From Bacillota bacterium (GTDB lineage Bacteria; Bacillota; Clostridia; Lachnospirales; Lachnospiraceae), in assembly GCA_023436065.1 (NCBI GenBank), contig JAEZKU010000024.1:248001-312000 (forward strand): DNA of 64,000 nt. Direction: 5' to 3'. Both the position numbers and the translations under genes were made by a program. The notes beneath the pieces are model-generated. The model did no database searches. It was not told the origin of the DNA and worked only from the letters and a program-made list of their open reading frames with translations. Shown one piece after another: positions 54,496-63,769 of this stretch. Each line of letters starts with the position of its first letter. Position 1 is the stretch's first letter.

Positions 54496-55171
54496 TGTCT
54501 TTCCCTCCTGCTTTCTCTATTGTGATACTTCCGCTGTTCACACGGATAAAGCTTGCGTCAGGATCCTGATCGATCAGATGAGTCGCATGGGTAGTAACAA
54601 CTACCGCTGTATTCTGATGCAGAAAGGATTTCAATATCTGAAGGATGTTCATGGCATTATCATGATCCAGATTGCCGGTCGGTTCATCTGCCAGAATCAA
54701 GGAGGGTCTTCTTGCCACAGCCCGGGCTATGGCTACACGCTGTGCTTCCCCCCAGGAAAGCTTTTCTACTCTGGTATGCAGCTTATGTCCCAGTCCGACC
54801 TTGATGAGGGCTTCCTGAGCATCGGCTTTGATTATTTTAGGTGACAAACCAAGAAAACGCATCCCCATCATAACATTCTCCAAAGCAGTTCTTCCCTTTA
54901 TCAGCTTAAATTCCTGAAATACTGGGCCGATTGCTCTTCGAAGCCTCTTAAGCTCCCCTGGACTGATCTTCTCCATCCGTTGTCCCAGGACCTTCAACTC
55001 CCCTGCAGTCGGCTGTTCTATTCCTATCAGCAGCTTGAGCAGACTGGTTTTGCCTGATCCGCTGGGACCCGTGATATAGACTAGCTCACCCGGCTTTATT
55101 TCAATGCTGATCTCCCGCAAAGCTTCAGTTCCGTCAGGATATGTCAGCGCAACACTTTTTGCCTCAATCAT
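54476..55171 (-). CDS. ftsE: Cell-division ATP-binding protein FtsE
   Basis: A 231-residue ABC ATPase. Walker A GPSGSGKTSLL near residue 37, signature LSWGEAQRVAIARA near 138, Walker B LILADEPTGNLD near 157, and a histidine loop in VVTTHATHL. MIEAKSVALTYPDGTEAL is the normal FtsE N-terminus. Start 55171 is supported by GGGAGGT; an ATG 27 bp upstream is less likely. It lies 20 bp after the coiled-coil partner and overlaps ftsX, giving a three-gene operon. Confidence 0.92.
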   Translation of the reverse strand: MIEAKSVALTYPDGTEALREISIEIKPGELVYITGPSGSGKTSLLKLLIGIEQPTAGELKVLGQRMEKISPGELKRLRRAIGPVFQEFKLIKGRTALENVMMGMRFLGLSPKIIKADAQEALIKVGLGHKLHTRVEKLSWGEAQRVAIARAVARRPSLILADEPTGNLDHDNAMNILQILKSFLHQNTAVVVTTHATHLIDQDPDASFIRVNSGSITIEKAGGKDNEDSTV

Positions 55172-55191
55172 ACTATGTACCTCCCAACTAT

Positions 55192-56316
55192 TTACCATAC
55201 CAGTCCGATTTCAAAGTTTAGTTGCTGCTCGGTGCTCTCTACCTTTTTGATCGTATAATCCAAGATGATCATATCCCCGGCAATCACATCAAAGTCCAGC
55301 AAAAGCGGTCCCTTTTCAAAAAGCTCCCTTTGGGAAATATCATCCAGGGGCATCCCATAAAAGGTAGCCGAGGTAACTTCATATCGTATCGCCGTCTTAC
55401 TGTCAATCACGAAATTACCGTGCAATACCAGCTGCATATCCGGCACCTCCAGGACCACCTCACCCTTCTCAAAACGGAAAATATCATCCGGAAGCTCTGA
55501 ATTATCCTTTAGTATCCGGTTAAATTCCTCCTGTATGATTGTTCCCTGCATGGTGATCAACCCTGCCTTCATATTCAGGTCTTCGTAGGTAAGATACCCC
55601 TCTGCAACAACCCTGCTGATCTCGGCAACGATTTGAGTGAAAAGCTCTGTGGCATCTCCCCACATGGATTTCAGTACACTGAGATATTCTTCATAGTGCA
55701 CCCGCTGCTCCTGAAGCGATATCAGATATTCTTCCCGCTGTTTCCTGAGCTGTCTGCTGTCCTCCAGGTTTTTCACCAGTGCATCCTTCGTATTCTTTAA
55801 CCGGTCTTCCTTCTCTTCCAGCTCCGCCTTCTCCTGATTAAGAACCTTTTTTTCTTGTTTCAAGGTATCGAGGAGTTCTCCGACATTATGGGAAATATCC
55901 TTGATGGCATTGATACTTTTTAAGAAAGTGGAAAGGCTGTCTGCATTCAACAAAATCTCCAGATAAGAAGCAGGACCCCCGCGTTGGTAGATGGTAAGGA
56001 CCTGTTCCAGTACAGTAAGCTTCTCATCGTAGACTTTCTGTTTCTCTCCTATCTCATTTTGTATATTTGTTATTTGCTCCTGTAATTCTATGATATTCTG
56101 ATTTAGTTCAGTTTCTTCGGTTTCTAACTCCTCTATCCTTTGTGTTATAGCAAAGAGATCATTCAGTACGTTTTTTTCTTCCTCCGAGATATCATCCAGC
56201 TTTCCCTGGGTATCCTCAATCGGCTTAATATCCGCTGCTACATTGACCGGAGTAAGAAGCAGTGTCGGTATAATCAATAGGGCGAGGACCCCTTTCCAAT
56301 ACTTTCTCATATTCAT
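55192..56316 (-). CDS. PcsB/CwlO-like coiled-coil secreted partner of FtsEX, no hydrolase domain seen
   Basis: A 374-residue exported protein with an N-terminal signal peptide (residues 1-28, ending VNVAA). A long coiled coil covers about 35-245, interrupted by YQRGGPASYLEILLNADSLSTF as in PcsB/CwlO-type proteins. The last 120 residues (EGYLTYEDLNMKAGLIT to FEIGLVW) look beta-rich and match no CHAP, NlpC/P60 or LytM motif. Its position just upstream of ftsEX fits the coiled-coil partner that FtsX contacts. It may recruit a separate hydrolase, or its C-terminal domain may be an unrecognised one. Confidence 0.7.
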   Translation of the reverse strand: MNMRKYWKGVLALLIIPTLLLTPVNVAADIKPIEDTQGKLDDISEEEKNVLNDLFAITQRIEELETEETELNQNIIELQEQITNIQNEIGEKQKVYDEKLTVLEQVLTIYQRGGPASYLEILLNADSLSTFLKSINAIKDISHNVGELLDTLKQEKKVLNQEKAELEEKEDRLKNTKDALVKNLEDSRQLRKQREEYLISLQEQRVHYEEYLSVLKSMWGDATELFTQIVAEISRVVAEGYLTYEDLNMKAGLITMQGTIIQEEFNRILKDNSELPDDIFRFEKGEVVLEVPDMQLVLHGNFVIDSKTAIRYEVTSATFYGMPLDDISQRELFEKGPLLLDFDVIAGDMIILDYTIKKVESTEQQLNFEIGLVW

Positions 56317-56458
56317 CTTCCTATTTACTCCACTTCGTATGTAATCTGTAACGATGTTTATTATACCATTATACCTTGTTTCTTTCCACTATGCATTTCA
56401 AAAATTATCCAAACCCTCCGTACTATAAACTCATGTTATTAAAAGAAGGACATAGAAA

Positions 56459-56509
56459 TGAAAGGGCCAGCCATCCCATCCTGCATTCCTTTGGGAGCTA
56501 ACCCTTTCA
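56459..56509 (-). terminator. Terminator downstream of the sulfur-transfer flavoprotein gene
   Basis: GAAAGGG (56460-56466) pairs with CCCTTTC (56502-56508), with partial pairing inside. The 223-bp gap otherwise shows only AT-rich DNA. Confidence 0.6.
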
Positions 56510-56539
56510 CCATATCCTTCCGATCTTACAATAAATTAA

Positions 56540-59038
56540 TTATATAAACAGATTTACGTTAGAATCCTCTGCTTCTCCGAGATAATAACCGACACCGCCG
56601 ATTTTAATGCCGTCCAGAAGTTCCTCCTTCTTTAATCCCATGACATCCATGGACATCTGACAGGCAACGATTTCAATTCCGTTGTCAATTGCAGCTTGAA
56701 TGAGTTCTTCCAAAGATGCTATGTTTTTGTTCTTCATAATCATCCGGATCATCTTACCGCCCATTCCCAGCATGTTCATATTGGACAGCTTAAGCTTCCT
56801 GCTTCCCCTCGGCATCATGATACCGAACATCTTATCGAGGAAACCCTTCTTAACAGGAACCTTCTTCGGCTTGCGCAGAATGTTCAATCCCCAGAAGGTA
56901 AAGAACATGGTTACTTTCCTACCCATGGAGGCAGCACCGTTGGCTATGATAAAAGAGGCAATCGCTTTGTCAAGGTCTCCGCTGAAAACCACCAGTGTCT
57001 TATTATCCTTCACGGGGAGATTTTGATTGCTCTGATTTACCGGGTTCTCTCCCACATTCTTACGGATGAAAGCCTGAATGGTACCACCCGATTTTGCTAC
57101 ATCCATCAATTCATTATTCGTCCTTTTGCACCATGCCTTAATATCCTCATAAAAGCCCGGATCGGAGGCGGTTACCTTCAGGATCTCTCCCTCCCGAAGC
57201 TCAGCCATGGAGGCCTTTACCTGCATCAGTGGACCCGGACAGCATAAACCACAGGCATCGAGTTCTTTATGGTATTTTCCCTGTAAATAAGCCTTCTCCT
57301 TCATCACCTGGGTATCCGGATCAATCATGGCCGCTTTTAGCACTTCGCTTCCGACACTGTCCCGGTTGTCTTTCGAAGTATCTGCAAATCCTTGATCTAA
57401 TAGCCTGGCAGATGCAGATTTATAACCTCCGGTAACGTTTCGTACCTGATAACCGTTCTGTGAGAGGATACGATCTGCCACATAGCCGCGTAACCCCACC
57501 TGGCAATATTCCACGATTGTCTTATTGCGGTCCAGCTCTGATAATCTTGAACGCAGGCTGTCAACCGGGATATTGACTGCTCCCTCCACATGTCCATTCT
57601 CGAATTCTTCCTCGGTACGGACATCCACCAGGATATAGTCCTCGGGTTTCATCGTATTTACCTCATCCCAGGTAGTAATATGGCTTCTTCCTGCCAATAC
57701 GTTCTGTGCCACAAAACCAGCCATATTCACCGGATCCTTCGCTGAGGAGAACGGAGGTGCATAGGATAACTCCAGCTCTGCCAGGTCATCTACGGTACCT
57801 CCAAGGCGAAGCACTGTCGCAATGACATCAATTCGCTTATCCACACCGTCATAGCCTGTAGCCTGAGCTCCGAGTACCAGACCCTCCTCGCTAAAGATCA
57901 GCTTCAGAGTCATGGGTACCGCTCCCGGATAATATGAAGCATGGGATACGGGATGTATGGTAATTGTTTTATATGGAATTCCTGCCCTCTGCAGGGTACG
58001 CTCATTCGCACCGGTCGCAGCTGCAGTTAAGCCGAACACCTTAATGATGGATGTTCCCTGAGACCCCTTAAATTCTGATGGAATACCTGCTATATGATCT
58101 GCTGCTATTCTGCCCTGCTTATTAGCAGGTCCTGCAAGAGGAATTGCTGTCTTTTGCTTTGTTACATAATCTACGACTTCAACTGCATCACCGACTGCAT
58201 AGATTCCTTCCAGATTGGTCTGCATATGCTCATTTACCAGAATATGTCCCTTGGGACCGAACTCAAGTCCGCAATCCTTTAAAAAGCCAGTCTCCGGGGT
58301 GACCCCGATCGCCAAAATTACCAGATCTGCAACCAGCTTAGTATCACTCTGAAGTGTTACCTCCACACCTTCTGAATCCTCGTAAAAGGCTTTTACACCA
58401 TCCCCGAGAATTAAGCTTACTCCGTGCTCCATCAGCTCCTTCTCAGGAATGACAACTATATCAGAGTCAAAGGGAGCTAAGATATGTGGTGCTGCTTCGA
58501 CCAAAGTGACGCTTAAGCCCCTGTCACGAAGATTCTCCGCCATCTCCACACCGACAAAGCCACCACCGATTACGACGGCGCTGTTAACACCTTTCTGATC
58601 AACGAAAGACTTAATCCGATCCGTATCGGGGATATTTCTTAAGGTAAATATCCTGTCACTCTGAATTCCGGGTATATTCGGCCTAATCGCCTTCGCTCCG
58701 GGAGACAGGATCAAAGCATCATAGCTTTCTTCGTAGATCCCATTCCTCTTGCTATTCACGGTAATTACCTTTCTGGAAGGGTCGATCCCGGTAACCTCAC
58801 TGTTGTTACGGACATCGATATTGAATCTGACCTTCATTGCCTCCGGTGTCTGAACCAGAAGCTTCTCTCTTTCCTTGATCGTTTCTCCGATATAGTAAGG
58901 TAGCCCGCAATTTGCAAATGAAATATATTCATCCCGCTCAAATAATATAATCTCAGCGTTCTCATCCAACCTTCGCAGTCTTGCTGCTGCAGATGCACCA
59001 CCTGCCACACCTCCGACAATCAATACTTTTTTTGACAT
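56540..59038 (-). CDS. CoA-disulfide reductase-rhodanese-TusA-DsrE fusion flavoprotein
   Basis: An 832-residue four-module protein. Residues 1-450 are an FAD/NAD(P)H reductase: GGVAGGASAAARLRR, the redox Cys44 in FANCGLPYY, and ILSPGAKAIRP. Residues 465-555 are a rhodanese domain with EYCQVGLRG near 510. TusA follows with ACGLCCPGPLMQVKAS near 595. DsrE/DsrF/YrkE-like region from about 690 to the end has VVFSGDLDKAIAS and IVACQMSMDVMG. Such fusions handle persulfides and polysulfide or CoA disulfide. An ArsR regulator lies 49 bp upstream and a palindrome before that, so expression is probably repressed and released by reactive sulfur. Confidence 0.9.
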   Translation of the reverse strand: MSKKVLIVGGVAGGASAAARLRRLDENAEIILFERDEYISFANCGLPYYIGETIKEREKLLVQTPEAMKVRFNIDVRNNSEVTGIDPSRKVITVNSKRNGIYEESYDALILSPGAKAIRPNIPGIQSDRIFTLRNIPDTDRIKSFVDQKGVNSAVVIGGGFVGVEMAENLRDRGLSVTLVEAAPHILAPFDSDIVVIPEKELMEHGVSLILGDGVKAFYEDSEGVEVTLQSDTKLVADLVILAIGVTPETGFLKDCGLEFGPKGHILVNEHMQTNLEGIYAVGDAVEVVDYVTKQKTAIPLAGPANKQGRIAADHIAGIPSEFKGSQGTSIIKVFGLTAAATGANERTLQRAGIPYKTITIHPVSHASYYPGAVPMTLKLIFSEEGLVLGAQATGYDGVDKRIDVIATVLRLGGTVDDLAELELSYAPPFSSAKDPVNMAGFVAQNVLAGRSHITTWDEVNTMKPEDYILVDVRTEEEFENGHVEGAVNIPVDSLRSRLSELDRNKTIVEYCQVGLRGYVADRILSQNGYQVRNVTGGYKSASARLLDQGFADTSKDNRDSVGSEVLKAAMIDPDTQVMKEKAYLQGKYHKELDACGLCCPGPLMQVKASMAELREGEILKVTASDPGFYEDIKAWCKRTNNELMDVAKSGGTIQAFIRKNVGENPVNQSNQNLPVKDNKTLVVFSGDLDKAIASFIIANGAASMGRKVTMFFTFWGLNILRKPKKVPVKKGFLDKMFGIMMPRGSRKLKLSNMNMLGMGGKMIRMIMKNKNIASLEELIQAAIDNGIEIVACQMSMDVMGLKKEELLDGIKIGGVGYYLGEAEDSNVNLFI

Positions 59039-59087
59039 AACCTAATCCCCTTTCCATTCACTAAGGTTAACATTTGATCCATTCTCT

Positions 59088-59363
59088 TTATTCCGGAAAT
59101 AACAGCTTAATCAGCTCTTCTATCTTATCGTTTTTGATGTGATAATATATCTCCAGTCCGTTTCTTCTTCCTTCAATTATGCCTGCGGATTTCAGCTTCT
59201 GAATATGCTGGGAAACCGTTGATTGTGGTGCATCCATGCAGGAATGCATATATGTCACATTGCATTCACCCTTTTCCAATAAACCCTTTACGATACACAG
59301 CCTGACCGGGTGTGCCAGAACCTTTAGCAGCTCAGCAGCTTCGTTGTATTTTTCTAAATTCAT
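59088..59363 (-). CDS. ArsR/SmtB-family repressor
   Basis: A 91-residue winged-helix regulator. LAHPVRLCIVKGLLEKGEC, then APQSTVSQHIQKLKSAGII (recognition helix) and GRRNGLEIYYHI (wing). Cysteines at 23, 34 and 42 could sense persulfide or metal, but the CxC metal motif of classic ArsR is missing. It is 49 bp upstream of the sulfur-transfer flavoprotein on the same strand, so I infer autoregulation of a sulfur-response operon, similar in idea to BigR/SqrR. AGGAAG precedes ATG. Confidence 0.85.
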   Translation of the reverse strand: MNLEKYNEAAELLKVLAHPVRLCIVKGLLEKGECNVTYMHSCMDAPQSTVSQHIQKLKSAGIIEGRRNGLEIYYHIKNDKIEELIKLLFPE

Positions 59364-59417
59364 CTCACTGACTTCCTTTCATCAATCACCTGTAAAATAT
59401 TTTATATCTGTATATTT

Positions 59418-59441
59418 ATATATTACGATATTGTAATATAT
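59418..59441. promoter_or_regulatory. Perfect inverted repeat, candidate ArsR-type operator
   Basis: ATATATTAC (59418-59426) and GTAATATAT (59433-59441) are perfect 9-bp arms with a 6-bp spacer, 55 bp before the ArsR start. The size and AT-rich symmetry suit a dimeric ArsR protein. Confidence 0.6.
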
Positions 59442-59618
59442 GTGTCAATGTCATAATTGTTATTATTTAGTCAATCTTTGTGACATTGTCACATAAGATT
59501 AAAATAAATTGCACCATATATTGTTAAATTGCACATCCTTGGTTGAAATAATAAATTCCTGATGATATAATGAAATGGAAATAACCATCATCCGTTTCCT
59601 ATGAATGGAGGCTGTGAA

Positions 59619-60911
59619 ATGAATGTACTGGTAGTAGACGACAGTCAACTCAACCTGGCAATTGCCAAGAAGTACTTGGAAACCATTCCCGATATCACAC
59701 AGATACTGCTTTGCAGTGCCCCTTCAGAAGCGAAATCCTTACTTAACGATAACATTATCGACATCTTAATATTGGATATCATCATGCCGGAGATCAGCGG
59801 TCTGGACTTATTGTCACAAATACGCTCCAATCCCGATTACGATGATATGCCAATCATCATGCTTACCTCCCTGGACGATCTTGAAAGCTATAAAAAGTGT
59901 TTTGAACTTGGTGCTTTTGATTATATCTATAAACCAATCAATGCCCTGGAATTTAATGCTCGTGTTAAGGTAGCCGTAGAAGCGAAAAATAACTCCAATA
60001 ATCTGAAATCCCTGATAGAAGTAACTAAAAAGCAATATGATGAACTAAAAATGATCAATTCCCAGCTCAACGAGACTAAATTTACCCTCGTACAGTCCGA
60101 GAAGATGGCGGCGATAGGACAGCTGGCCGCGGGTATTGCTCACGAAATCAATAATCCGATGGGATTTGTCAGCAGCAATTTTGAGTCCCTGCATAAATAT
60201 TTTAACAGGATCGTAGAATTTCTTGAATTTGTGCAGGGTAGAATAAACGGGTCAGAATTTACCGGCCATCCGGAGCTTGAAGGTGTTGCCCAAGAGATCA
60301 GGAATAAATATAAGAGCCTTAAGCTTGATCCGATCCTCGCTGAGATGAAGGACATATTTACAGAATCGCAGGACGGAATCAACAGAGTCACCGAGATCGT
60401 CAAGTCTCTTCGCTTATTTTCTCGTACACCAAAGAATGATGAAAAGGATACCTATATATTACTGGAGATCCTCCACCAGGTCCTTCTGATTACTCAGAAC
60501 GAGGTGAAATATGTAGCTGATATTAACCTCGATGTACCTGACGATATACTGCTCTTTTGCAACCGTGTATTGCTGGGACGAGTTTTTGTGAATATCATCC
60601 TTAATGCCGCTCAGGCCATTCAGGCTCAGGAGCGTGACGAGTTTGGTCATATCAGGATTATCGCACGTAAGGAAGAACAGTCAGTCAGGCTGTGGTTTAG
60701 CGATGATGGTCCGGGGATTCCGGAGGAACATCTTCATAAAATATTTGAGCCCTTCTTTACCACAAAGGATATCGGTCAGGGTACGGGGCTTGGTCTCAGT
60801 ATTTCATATGACATTATTGTCAATAAGCATAACGGTACTATGGAGGTACAAAGTGAACCTGGCAAGGGTGCAACCTTTATCATCACCCTTCCGATCGTAA
60901 CAAATGAATAA
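59619..60911 (+). CDS. Receiver-histidine kinase hybrid (REC-HisKA-HATPase)
   Basis: A 430-residue cytosolic signalling protein. Residues 1-120 are a receiver: VDDSQ and ILDIIMPE with the phospho-acceptor Asp53. A coiled linker follows, then the dimerisation helix with IAHEINNPMGF (His175) and an ATPase domain with NIILNAAQAI (N box), FSDDGPGIPEEH (G1) and GQGTGLGLSISYDI (G2). Start 59619 follows GGAGG; an ATG 18 bp earlier lacks spacing. It precedes the REC-HDOD gene by 175 bp and may phosphorylate its receiver. No membrane segment, so the input is cytosolic. Confidence 0.88.
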   Translation: MNVLVVDDSQLNLAIAKKYLETIPDITQILLCSAPSEAKSLLNDNIIDILILDIIMPEISGLDLLSQIRSNPDYDDMPIIMLTSLDDLESYKKCFELGAFDYIYKPINALEFNARVKVAVEAKNNSNNLKSLIEVTKKQYDELKMINSQLNETKFTLVQSEKMAAIGQLAAGIAHEINNPMGFVSSNFESLHKYFNRIVEFLEFVQGRINGSEFTGHPELEGVAQEIRNKYKSLKLDPILAEMKDIFTESQDGINRVTEIVKSLRLFSRTPKNDEKDTYILLEILHQVLLITQNEVKYVADINLDVPDDILLFCNRVLLGRVFVNIILNAAQAIQAQERDEFGHIRIIARKEEQSVRLWFSDDGPGIPEEHLHKIFEPFFTTKDIGQGTGLGLSISYDIIVNKHNGTMEVQSEPGKGATFIITLPIVTNE

Positions 60912-61086
60912 TGGACAAGATAAGGTGGTACTAATTTATTACTTCACTCAGAATGGACTTTATGTGAACTTTAAGATGACTTAGCAATGCTTGATTACAC
61001 TGCAGAGGAACACCAGGGACGGCAACTAATAATCAGTTTTTCATTTGAAGAACTAAAATTCCACAAAAATGAAAGGATGAAGGGGT

Positions 61087-62244
61087 ATGAAAAAGATTTT
61101 AATTGTAGACGATGAAGTTCAGATTCTAAAAGCCTTGTCGAGAATGTTTTTGGACACTGATTATGAAATATTTACTGCAGAAAATGGTATGGAGGCGCTG
61201 AAGATTCTCGAAGAAAATGAAGTAGATATGCTGATCAGCGATATGAGGATGCCCATTCTGGACGGTAACAAGCTTTTATCAATCGTAAAAGAAAAATACC
61301 CTAAGATTATCCGTATCATACTTAGCGGCTATGCTGAAGAGAAGCTCATGTTCCGCGCTTTGCTGCACAATCTTGCAAAGCTCTATGTCTTTAAGCCCTG
61401 GAACAATGATGCATTGCTCAAGGATATCGAGAAGCTATTCGTTGATGATGTAGTCCTGAATTCATCAGAATTAAAGAAATTAATAGAAGATATCGATTGC
61501 CGCAGCACCATGCCCGATAATTGCAAGAAAATGATCCAACTGACTGAAGAAGAGAATATGGATGCTTTGGTTAAGGAAATCGAGCATGATCCCGATATCT
61601 CCGCACTTCTCATACAAGTCGGAAAATCTGCAGTATATGGTGTCATGCCTGACACGGTACGGCAGGCAGCTAATTATATCGGATTGCATAATCTGAAGTG
61701 CTTTCTGCATTGGGCTTGCGTACTCAGTACAACCAAGGAGACGGATATCATAGGTGAAGAGCCGGCATTACTCTGGAAGCATGCTTATCTGACCAATCGG
61801 ATCTTCCTTTTCCTATATGAGACATTTTTGCATAAACAGCCCCCGGAGGGTGCAATGTTTGCCGGTCTGATGCATAATATCGGTTTGATCATCCTGACTG
61901 CCGAGCTTGAAAAGAAAGGAAAGCAAAAGAACCGCGAGCTTACACATGAAAACCTCAAAATTGAGCTTGGTGATTATAGAATCAGCCATCAGGAGATCGG
62001 AGCGTACTTCTTGGATCTATGGGATCTGCCCTTCCCTATTTATGAAGCTGCTTTATATCATCATAGACCGCAGGACGTCAGTATTGTTCATAATGAACTG
62101 GTATCCATCATTTATATCGCGCAGTATTATGCATGGTTGAAGCTCGACGCAACGGATATCCCTCCAATCGAGGAGGCTGCATTTGCTTCCATCAATATCA
62201 CGAAAGAGGATTTTGAGAAGCGTCTCGCCAGATACTTAAAATAA
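61087..62244 (+). CDS. Receiver-HDOD response regulator
   Basis: A 385-residue cytosolic protein. Residues 1-125 are a receiver: VDDEVQIL and ISDMRMPILDG with Asp52. The HDOD domain covers about 140-350, with AVYGVMPDTVRQAANYIGLHNLKCF, GLMHNIGLIILTAEL, SHQEIGAYFLDLWDLP and ALYHHRP. ATG follows AAAGGATGAAGGGG. It is one of two HDOD proteins in the window. The layout resembles RpfG-like regulators but with HDOD in place of HD-GYP, so cyclic-di-GMP hydrolysis is not expected. Output unknown. Confidence 0.85.
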   Translation: MKKILIVDDEVQILKALSRMFLDTDYEIFTAENGMEALKILEENEVDMLISDMRMPILDGNKLLSIVKEKYPKIIRIILSGYAEEKLMFRALLHNLAKLYVFKPWNNDALLKDIEKLFVDDVVLNSSELKKLIEDIDCRSTMPDNCKKMIQLTEEENMDALVKEIEHDPDISALLIQVGKSAVYGVMPDTVRQAANYIGLHNLKCFLHWACVLSTTKETDIIGEEPALLWKHAYLTNRIFLFLYETFLHKQPPEGAMFAGLMHNIGLIILTAELEKKGKQKNRELTHENLKIELGDYRISHQEIGAYFLDLWDLPFPIYEAALYHHRPQDVSIVHNELVSIIYIAQYYAWLKLDATDIPPIEEAAFASINITKEDFEKRLARYLK

Positions 62245-62302
62245 GGATTTTCATAGTCCTGTTTCAATCAATCAATTTATCAATATTATTATATACAAAG
62301 AG

Positions 62303-62353
62303 AAAAGACTGGCTTACCCAAACCAACGAGTGTGGGTATCCAGCCTTTTCTTT
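62303..62353. terminator. Convergent terminator between REC-HDOD and PhzF genes
   Basis: AAAAGACTGG-TACCC and GGGTA-CCAG-CTTTT form a long, slightly bulged stem with a T run on both sides. Confidence 0.7.
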
Positions 62354-62384
62354 TATCATACTTTAGTTTCATCAAATTATGTCC

Positions 62385-63266
62385 CTATATCAGATAGGTT
62401 CCAATGATTCGGTCAGTTGCTGCCCCACCGAACAACACCTTACCGTCCTTCACCATCAAACGAACCTCATTAAATTCAATATTATCTCCACCCTGTTCTA
62501 ATGCAATCGGTTCACCTGACCACAAACCATGCTTCAGCATATAGTATCCGAACGCACTGTTACCCGAGCCTGTCGCCGGGTCCTCCAGATACCCGTACTT
62601 CGGAGCAAATACTCTGGTATGGGCAGCTCTTCCCGGTTCCTTTACCTGCAGCGAATAGACCAGAATGATATCGATGCCATGTTCTACGCAGAAATGCTTT
62701 AATACCTGCTCCTGCGGATAGATCGTGATTTCCTTGGAAAGCTTACTTATAGGCACAATCAGTGTCTTCAAACCTGCATCGATAACTTCAATCGGGTAAT
62801 GCTCGGAAAGATCGGATGGGTTCATGCCAAGCTTTGCCGCAGTGTACTCCTTTGATATTGTATAGCCATGGTATTCAGGCTGAGGTGCAGTGATATAGAC
62901 CGCATTCTGATCGTTGATCTTATTATAAACCGTTAAGTTTCCCTTTCGCACCGCAGAGATTGTCAGTTCTTCCATATTCATCAGCTTCGGGTCCTGTCTG
63001 ATCAGGCTATAGATACAAGCAATCGTGCCATGACCGCAGAAATCAACCTCACATTCACTGGAATAATAAGCTAAAGTGAGCTTCTCATCCTCACACCACA
63101 GATACACCACCTCTGATACAAAGCCCTTATGCTGCTTCGCAATCAATTGCATCTCCTGTTCTGTCAGACGCTCACCCGGTTCCAGGTATAGACAGGCCGC
63201 AGGATTACCATTCGACCTGCCTGAGGTAAAGGCATCAATTTTTTTATATCTGTACTCTCTCACCAT
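62385..63266 (-). CDS. PhzF-family isomerase-like protein
   Basis: A 293-residue protein of the PhzF/diaminopimelate-epimerase fold. YKKIDAFTSGRSNGNPAACLYL is the family N-terminus, HKGFVSEVVYL holds the probable catalytic Glu near residue 46, DFCGHGTIACIYSL near 75 and EDPATGSGNSAFGYYML near 230 form the second half. Members catalyse isomerisation of small metabolites; the substrate is unknown outside phenazine producers. Start 63266 follows GGAAGGGGGAG. It stands alone. Confidence 0.85.
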   Translation of the reverse strand: MVREYRYKKIDAFTSGRSNGNPAACLYLEPGERLTEQEMQLIAKQHKGFVSEVVYLWCEDEKLTLAYYSSECEVDFCGHGTIACIYSLIRQDPKLMNMEELTISAVRKGNLTVYNKINDQNAVYITAPQPEYHGYTISKEYTAAKLGMNPSDLSEHYPIEVIDAGLKTLIVPISKLSKEITIYPQEQVLKHFCVEHGIDIILVYSLQVKEPGRAAHTRVFAPKYGYLEDPATGSGNSAFGYYMLKHGLWSGEPIALEQGGDNIEFNEVRLMVKDGKVLFGGAATDRIIGTYLI

Positions 63267-63458
63267 ACTCCCCCTTCCTATAAACAAGTGACGAGTAAGA
63301 ATAGTGGTGTCTATTCTCTACTCTTCACTAAATTATGTAAATTTTATATATTTTACCTCTTCTTAGACCTTGCGTCAAATGTTAAATTGTATGCAATATA
63401 ATTTAGTACACATCAAAGGGGACTCTACCCTAAAGATACGGAAGAAGAATAAATACAA

Positions 63459-63484
63459 AAGGCGTGTCGCAGACGACACGCCCT
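63459..63484 (-). terminator. Terminator downstream of the cysteine-cluster gene
   Basis: GGCGTGTCG and CGACACGCC form a perfect 9-bp stem with a 4-base loop, followed by ttttgtattt on the minus strand, 10 bp past the stop at 63494. Confidence 0.8.
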
Positions 63485-63493
63485 TAAATTCTG

Positions 63494-63769
63494 TTAAGAT
63501 GTTTCCTGTTCTAATTGCGTAAGATACTGAAGTGCCTCTTCATCACACGCTCCGCACATTTCAAGTGAAGGCTTAAGATTTGCACATACAGCAGGTCTTA
63601 AACTGCTCCCGAATAATTGACACAGATTACCCTCCGTGAGCTGGATACAGCGTACTCCCGCAGGCTTTCCTTTCGGCATTCCCGGTATGGAGGACGATAT
63701 CGAGGGTGCGATACAGCAGGCACCGCAACCCATTCTGCATTCCATATTAGCACTGTCCTTATTATGCAT
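63494..63769 (-). CDS. YkgJ-type cysteine-cluster protein
   Basis: A protein of about 91 residues with a zinc/iron-cluster pattern: CRMGCGACC at the N-terminus, then RCIQL, LCQLFG, AVCANL and MCGACDEE. It matches small YkgJ-like proteins of unknown role, probably metal-binding. ATG at 63769 overlaps the end of the upstream flavoprotein by 8 bp. An in-frame ATG 45 bp earlier lies inside that gene and is less likely. Confidence 0.65.
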   Translation of the reverse strand: MHNKDSANMECRMGCGACCIAPSISSSIPGMPKGKPAGVRCIQLTEGNLCQLFGSSLRPAVCANLKPSLEMCGACDEEALQYLTQLEQETS

